DNA from: Paracoccaceae bacterium
GTDB taxonomy: Bacteria > Pseudomonadota > Alphaproteobacteria > Rhodobacterales > Rhodobacteraceae
NCBI GenBank assembly: GCA_007134805.1
Contig: SLKB01000198.1
Location: 1-6,726 of the forward strand
DNA length: 6,726 bases
Reading direction: 5' to 3'
The translations under genes and the position numbers were made by a program. Below the pieces are notes generated by a model. It was not told the origin of the DNA. It worked only from the letters and a program-made list of their open reading frames with translations, and did no database searches. Below, one piece after another: positions 4,208 to 6,726 of this stretch (the first letter of the stretch is position 1; every line of letters starts with the position of its first letter).

Positions 4208-5770
4208 ATGAAACAGACCTCGCTCAGATCGACGACCGCTGTCCTTGCGGTGCTTGCCCTGGTTCAGCCGCTGCCCATGATGGCGCAATCCGGTGACGGC
4301 GTGCGCGCGGATGATGCGGCCGGATTGCCCGAGCCGGGCGACGGCGCGGCCGAGGGCGTGCTCTGCGCGGCGGAAGGCATAACCGACCCGCAGGATTGCC
4401 GCGTGTTCATCGAGGCGCTTGAGGCGAGCGATGACGCGGCGCCCATCGCCGAGACCGAGACCGAGACCGCAACCGAGACGGAGACCGACGCGGCGCAGGC
4501 CGAGGCCGAGGAGGCTGAAGCGCGTGCGCGGCTGGCACAGGATGCGCTGCGCGACGACGCCGCTGCGGAGGACGCGGCCGATGACGCCGCCGCCGCGGAT
4601 GATGCCGTCGATGATGCCGCAGACAGCGTGCAGCAGGATGAGGCCACCGCTGCGCCGCAGGCTGCGGCTGACGCGCCCGCTGATGCACCCGTCGATGCAC
4701 CCGTCGAGGCGACCATCGCCGGTTCTGATACTGCGACTGACGCGCCCAGCGAAGTGACCTCGGAAACCCTGACCGAGGAGGAGGCGCGGTCAAGCCAGGA
4801 AGAGTTCCGGGCCCTCGGCGCCGCGGAACCGGCGCGCAGCGCCGATGGGCAGACCCGCGCTCCGGCCGCCCCCAGAGACCGCGGGTTGAGCGATCTGGAG
4901 CGCGCGGGGCTGCTGGCCCTGGGCGCGGTCGTTGTCGGGGCAGTTCTGCAGAACGGTCAGCGCGTCCAGTCGCAGAGCGGCGACAGGGTCATCGTGGTCG
5001 ATGACGCAGGCACCTACTCTGTGCTGAAGGATGATGACGCCCTGTTGCGCGCGCCCGGTGCGGAACTGCGCACCGAGCGGTTCACCGACGGCTCTACCCG
5101 GACCGAGGTGATCCGCGAAGATGGCACGCGGATCGTCACTGTGCGCGATGTCAATGGTCGCGCGCTGCGGCGTGTCCGCGTCGAACCGGACGGGCGGGAA
5201 TATCTGTTGATCGACGATACGCGCGACTTCGAGCCCGTGATCCTGGGCGATCTGCCGCCCCCGATCAGCGACACGATCGACTTTCAGGAAACGACCGACC
5301 GCGAGGCCCTGCGGCGTGCATTGCTGGCCGCCGACCGGCGCGACATTGGCCGCAGCTTCAGCCTGCGGCAGGTGCGCGAGATCGTGGAAGTCCGCGCGCT
5401 GGCCCCCGAGATCAATCTGGGCGGGATCACTTTCGAGACGAACTCCGCCGCCATTGCGCCAGCGCAGGCAGAGCAGCTGCGGGATATGGGCCTGCTGATG
5501 CGCGATCTCGTGGCTGAAGATCCGACCGAGCTGTTCCTTGTCGAGGGGCATACCGATGCTGTCGGGGACGCGGGATACAATCTGCTGCTGTCGGATCGCC
5601 GGGCTGAATCCGTGGCGCTTGCCTTCAGCGAGTATTTCGGGGTCGGCGCGGAAAACCTCATCGTTCAGGGATATGGCGAGCGTTTCCTGAAGATCCCGAC
5701 CGAGAGCGCCGAGCGCCTGAACCGGCGCGTTGCCGTGCGGCGGATCACGACGCTTGTGCGACCGTTCTGA
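4208..5770 (+). CDS. OmpA-family peptidoglycan-binding protein with long acidic linker
   Basis: 520-residue envelope protein. Residues 1-27 are a signal peptide (MKQTSLRSTTAVLAVLALVQ...MAQ). A small region with two cysteines (Cys53, Cys64; possible disulfide) follows. Residues about 72-200 are very rich in Glu, Asp, Ala and Thr (ETETETATETETD, DDAAAEDAADDAAAADD, ADAPADAPVDAP). Residues about 233-248 form a short hydrophobic stretch (AGLLALGAVVVGAVLQ). A middle domain (250-350) has repeated beta-hairpin-like units (DGSTRTEVIREDGTRIVTVRDVNGR). The OmpA C-terminal domain spans about 400-515: ITFETNSAAI, EGHTDAVG and LSDRRAESVA. Asp450 and Arg465 sit 15 residues apart, as do the pair that grips diaminopimelate in characterised OmpA-C domains. 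There is no N-terminal eight-stranded barrel as in classical OmpA. It probably tethers something to the peptidoglycan. ATG 4208 is preceded by a weak GGACTGAAG site. It has its own promoter (site C) and ends before a strong terminator. Confidence 0.93.
   Translation: MKQTSLRSTTAVLAVLALVQPLPMMAQSGDGVRADDAAGLPEPGDGAAEGVLCAAEGITDPQDCRVFIEALEASDDAAPIAETETETATETETDAAQAEAEEAEARARLAQDALRDDAAAEDAADDAAAADDAVDDAADSVQQDEATAAPQAAADAPADAPVDAPVEATIAGSDTATDAPSEVTSETLTEEEARSSQEEFRALGAAEPARSADGQTRAPAAPRDRGLSDLERAGLLALGAVVVGAVLQNGQRVQSQSGDRVIVVDDAGTYSVLKDDDALLRAPGAELRTERFTDGSTRTEVIREDGTRIVTVRDVNGRALRRVRVEPDGREYLLIDDTRDFEPVILGDLPPPISDTIDFQETTDREALRRALLAADRRDIGRSFSLRQVREIVEVRALAPEINLGGITFETNSAAIAPAQAEQLRDMGLLMRDLVAEDPTELFLVEGHTDAVGDAGYNLLLSDRRAESVALAFSEYFGVGAENLIVQGYGERFLKIPTESAERLNRRVAVRRITTLVRPF
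4451..4489 (+). repeat. Imperfect GAGACC hexamer repeat coding Glu-Thr
   Basis: About six tandem copies of a GAGACC-like hexamer (the first three nearly exact, then CAACC and GAGACG variants) encode residues 82-94 of the OmpA-family protein, ETETETATETETD. Because the unit is six bases, gain or loss of a copy keeps the frame and only changes linker length by two residues. Asp/Ala-rich and DAP-type repeats further along (4556-4625 and 4671-4710) extend the same low-complexity linker with less regular nucleotide repetition. Confidence 0.75.
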
Positions 5771-5813
5771 GCGGCGCGCAGCCTTCTTGCTGCCGCGTCA
5801 GGATGCTGAGAAG

Positions 5814-5843
5814 AAAGGCGGCCCGGAAACCCGGGTCGCCTTT
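5814..5843. terminator. Bidirectional intrinsic terminator between convergent genes
   Basis: A 13-bp stem, AAAGGCGGCCCGG (5814-5826) with CCGGGTCGCCTTT (5831-5843), closes a 4-base loop AAAC. All positions pair, one as G-U. The arms begin with AAA and end with TTT, so RNA from either strand ends its stem in U residues. It lies 43 bases after the OmpA stop and 42 bases beyond the stop of the minus-strand SH3 gene, so it can serve both. Confidence 0.85.
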
Positions 5844-5885
5844 GTCATGGGGTCAGGCGTCGATCGCTGCGATCAACGCGCGGCC

Positions 5886-6527
5886 TCAGCGCACGATGTA
5901 GACGATGCGGCGCTCTTCACGCTCGACCAGAACGCGGTTGCCGTTGACATAGGCGTAGTAATACTCGCTCTCGGGCACTTCGGCGAGTGTCACGGTTTCA
6001 GGGATGCCCGCGCCCACCACGATCTCGCCTTCCAGATGGATCGGCTCGACCGGGTTCTGCATGACATAGGTTGTCACGCGTTCGCTGGGGGTCGCGGCTG
6101 ACCCAAGCCCCATGCCGACCGCTGCACCCACCAGCGCGCCCACAGGCCCGCCGAGAATGCCGCCGGCAACGGCGCCGGCCATGCCGCCACCTACCGCGCC
6201 ATCGGGGCTTTTGTCATAGGTGATCGTCTGGACCGCGAGCCGTTCGCGATTGGCATGGATCGGGGATTCGACCATCGCGGTCAGATACTCGCCCGAGGCC
6301 CAGCCATCCATCCCGCCATAGGACACGCGGCACCAGTTGGACGCCGCGAGGCAGCCATCGACCGCCACCGCCTGCGAGGCGGGGATGACCCCGATGATCG
6401 CATAGGACACGGCCGGGCCCGCGCGCAGGTTCAGCTCGGTATACGCGGTCGCGGATGTCTGCGCAGAGACAGAGGAGGCGAGAAGCAGCGCGCCCAGGGT
6501 CGCGCCCGTCTTGAATGTCATCGACAT
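5886..6527 (-). CDS. Periplasmic SH3-domain protein with glycine zipper and DUF1236
   Basis: 213-residue secreted or envelope protein. Residues 1-22 are a signal peptide (FKTGATLGALLLASSVSAQ). Residues about 25-85 form a bacterial SH3 domain (TELNLRAGPAVSYAIIGVIPASQAVAVDGCL...WCRVSYGGMDGWASGEYL), with Cys59 and Cys66 able to form a disulfide. Residues about 108-146 are a glycine-zipper stretch (VGGGMAGAVAGGILGGPVGALVGAAVGMGLG), which in other envelope proteins inserts in or packs against a membrane. Residues about 152-213 match the DUF1236 pattern: PIHLEGEIVVGAGIPETVTLAEVP, then YYYAYVNGNRVLVEREERRIVYIV. SH3b domains of this type often bind peptidoglycan or peptides; the exact role is unknown. 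Start 6527 is chosen because AAGGAA lies 7-8 bases upstream; a start at 6569 would add residues ahead of the signal peptide. The leader carries hairpins and candidate promoter site D. Confidence 0.92.
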   Translation of the reverse strand: MSMTFKTGATLGALLLASSVSAQTSATAYTELNLRAGPAVSYAIIGVIPASQAVAVDGCLAASNWCRVSYGGMDGWASGEYLTAMVESPIHANRERLAVQTITYDKSPDGAVGGGMAGAVAGGILGGPVGALVGAAVGMGLGSAATPSERVTTYVMQNPVEPIHLEGEIVVGAGIPETVTLAEVPESEYYYAYVNGNRVLVEREERRIVYIVR

Positions 6528-6560
6528 GTCGATTTCCTTGAATGTTGTCCGCGCGCATCG

Positions 6561-6595
6561 GCGCAACACGGGGTTGCGCGCCCGCCTTCTGGCGG
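6561..6595 (-). other. Two tandem hairpins in the SH3-gene leader
   Basis: GCGCAAC (6561-6567) and GTTGCGC (6573-6579) form a perfect 7-bp inverted repeat with a 5-base loop. Immediately next to it, CCGCC (6582-6586) and GGCGG (6591-6595) pair around a TTCT loop. Both lie between the predicted transcription start (near 6656) and the start codon (6527), about 34 and 55 bases upstream of it. They could stabilise the message or regulate its translation; neither is followed by a U run. Confidence 0.4.
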
Positions 6596-6662
6596 CAGTT
6601 CTGGTGGTGTCGCTGATGTCGGGACAACGGCTTTGCGAGCGAGGATTCGGTCGCTGATGCAG

Positions 6663-6704
6663 ACCATGACATCACTGCGCGCCCGCCAGGCTGACCGATA
6701 TCAG
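6663..6704 (-). promoter_or_regulatory. Candidate FNR/FixK-type class II promoter of the SH3 gene (site D)
   Basis: On the minus strand CTGAT-ATCG-GTCAG (6704-6691) is a perfect CTGAY-N4-RTCAG dyad. After 22 bases comes CATGGT (6668-6663), sharing A2, T3 and T6 with TATAAT. The predicted start near 6656 gives a leader of about 129 bases to ATG 6527. The dyad is good but the -10 element is weak. Because the dyad is symmetric and lies near the window edge, it could instead serve a plus-strand gene beyond 6726. Confidence 0.45.
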
Positions 6705-6726
6705 TCCCGGCGCGATCTGGTGAAAA

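Noticed and set aside
4264..4793. Long minus-strand ORFs rich in Ala/Ser or Arg/Pro opposite the OmpA linker
   Set aside because: They are low-complexity mirror images of the repetitive acidic linker codons, without ribosome binding sites or recognisable domains.

Overview
The window is GC-rich DNA that reads like an alphaproteobacterium, most likely a Rhodobacteraceae-type organism. The reasons are the strong G/C bias at third codon positions, small AAGGAG-type ribosome binding sites, and the gene families seen: a Thivi_2564-type small membrane protein, an SH3/DUF1236 periplasmic protein, an OmpA-C protein with a long acidic linker, and a GWGSC-type transglutaminase. The assignment is an inference. 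No rRNA, tRNA, transposase, phage gene or CRISPR array was seen.

Layout. Positions 1-346 hold no convincing gene and look like decayed coding DNA. A good start at 347 opens a short reading frame whose coding signal moves to another frame near 410. This is followed by a small membrane-anchored c-type cytochrome (580-1014, +). A 33-codon ORF at 1045-1146 looks like the cut-off beginning of a gene and runs into the 3' end of a minus-strand gene set. Read in its own direction, that set is: a two-helix membrane protein (3061-2870), an unrecognised 95-residue soluble protein (2834-2547), a 60-residue protein (2563-2381), a 190-base gap, a 64-residue zinc-ribbon protein (2190-1996) and a transglutaminase-like protein (1993-1121). 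From 3062 to 3590 is a divergent intergenic region with two promoters and a 136-base inverted-repeat element. Then come a tail-anchored protein of unknown function (3591-4001, +), an OmpA-family peptidoglycan-binding protein (4208-5770, +), a bidirectional terminator (5814-5843), and a convergent SH3/DUF1236 periplasmic protein (6527-5886, -) whose promoter lies at the right edge of the window.

The most notable signal is regulatory. Four sites of the form CTGAY-N4-RTCAG (three perfect, one with a single mismatch) lie upstream of the membrane-protein, tail-anchored-protein, OmpA and SH3 genes. Each is followed, after exactly 22 bases, by a hexamer resembling a -10 element. This is the geometry of a class II promoter for an FNR/FixK/Dnr-type regulator (site centred at -41.5), but with C/G instead of T/A at the outermost positions of the usual TTGAY-N4-RTCAA. 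If it is real, the right-hand two thirds of the window is a small envelope regulon (inner-membrane, outer-membrane/peptidoglycan and periplasmic proteins) under a CRP/FNR-family regulator, perhaps one that senses oxygen or nitrogen oxides. The regulator itself is not in the window.
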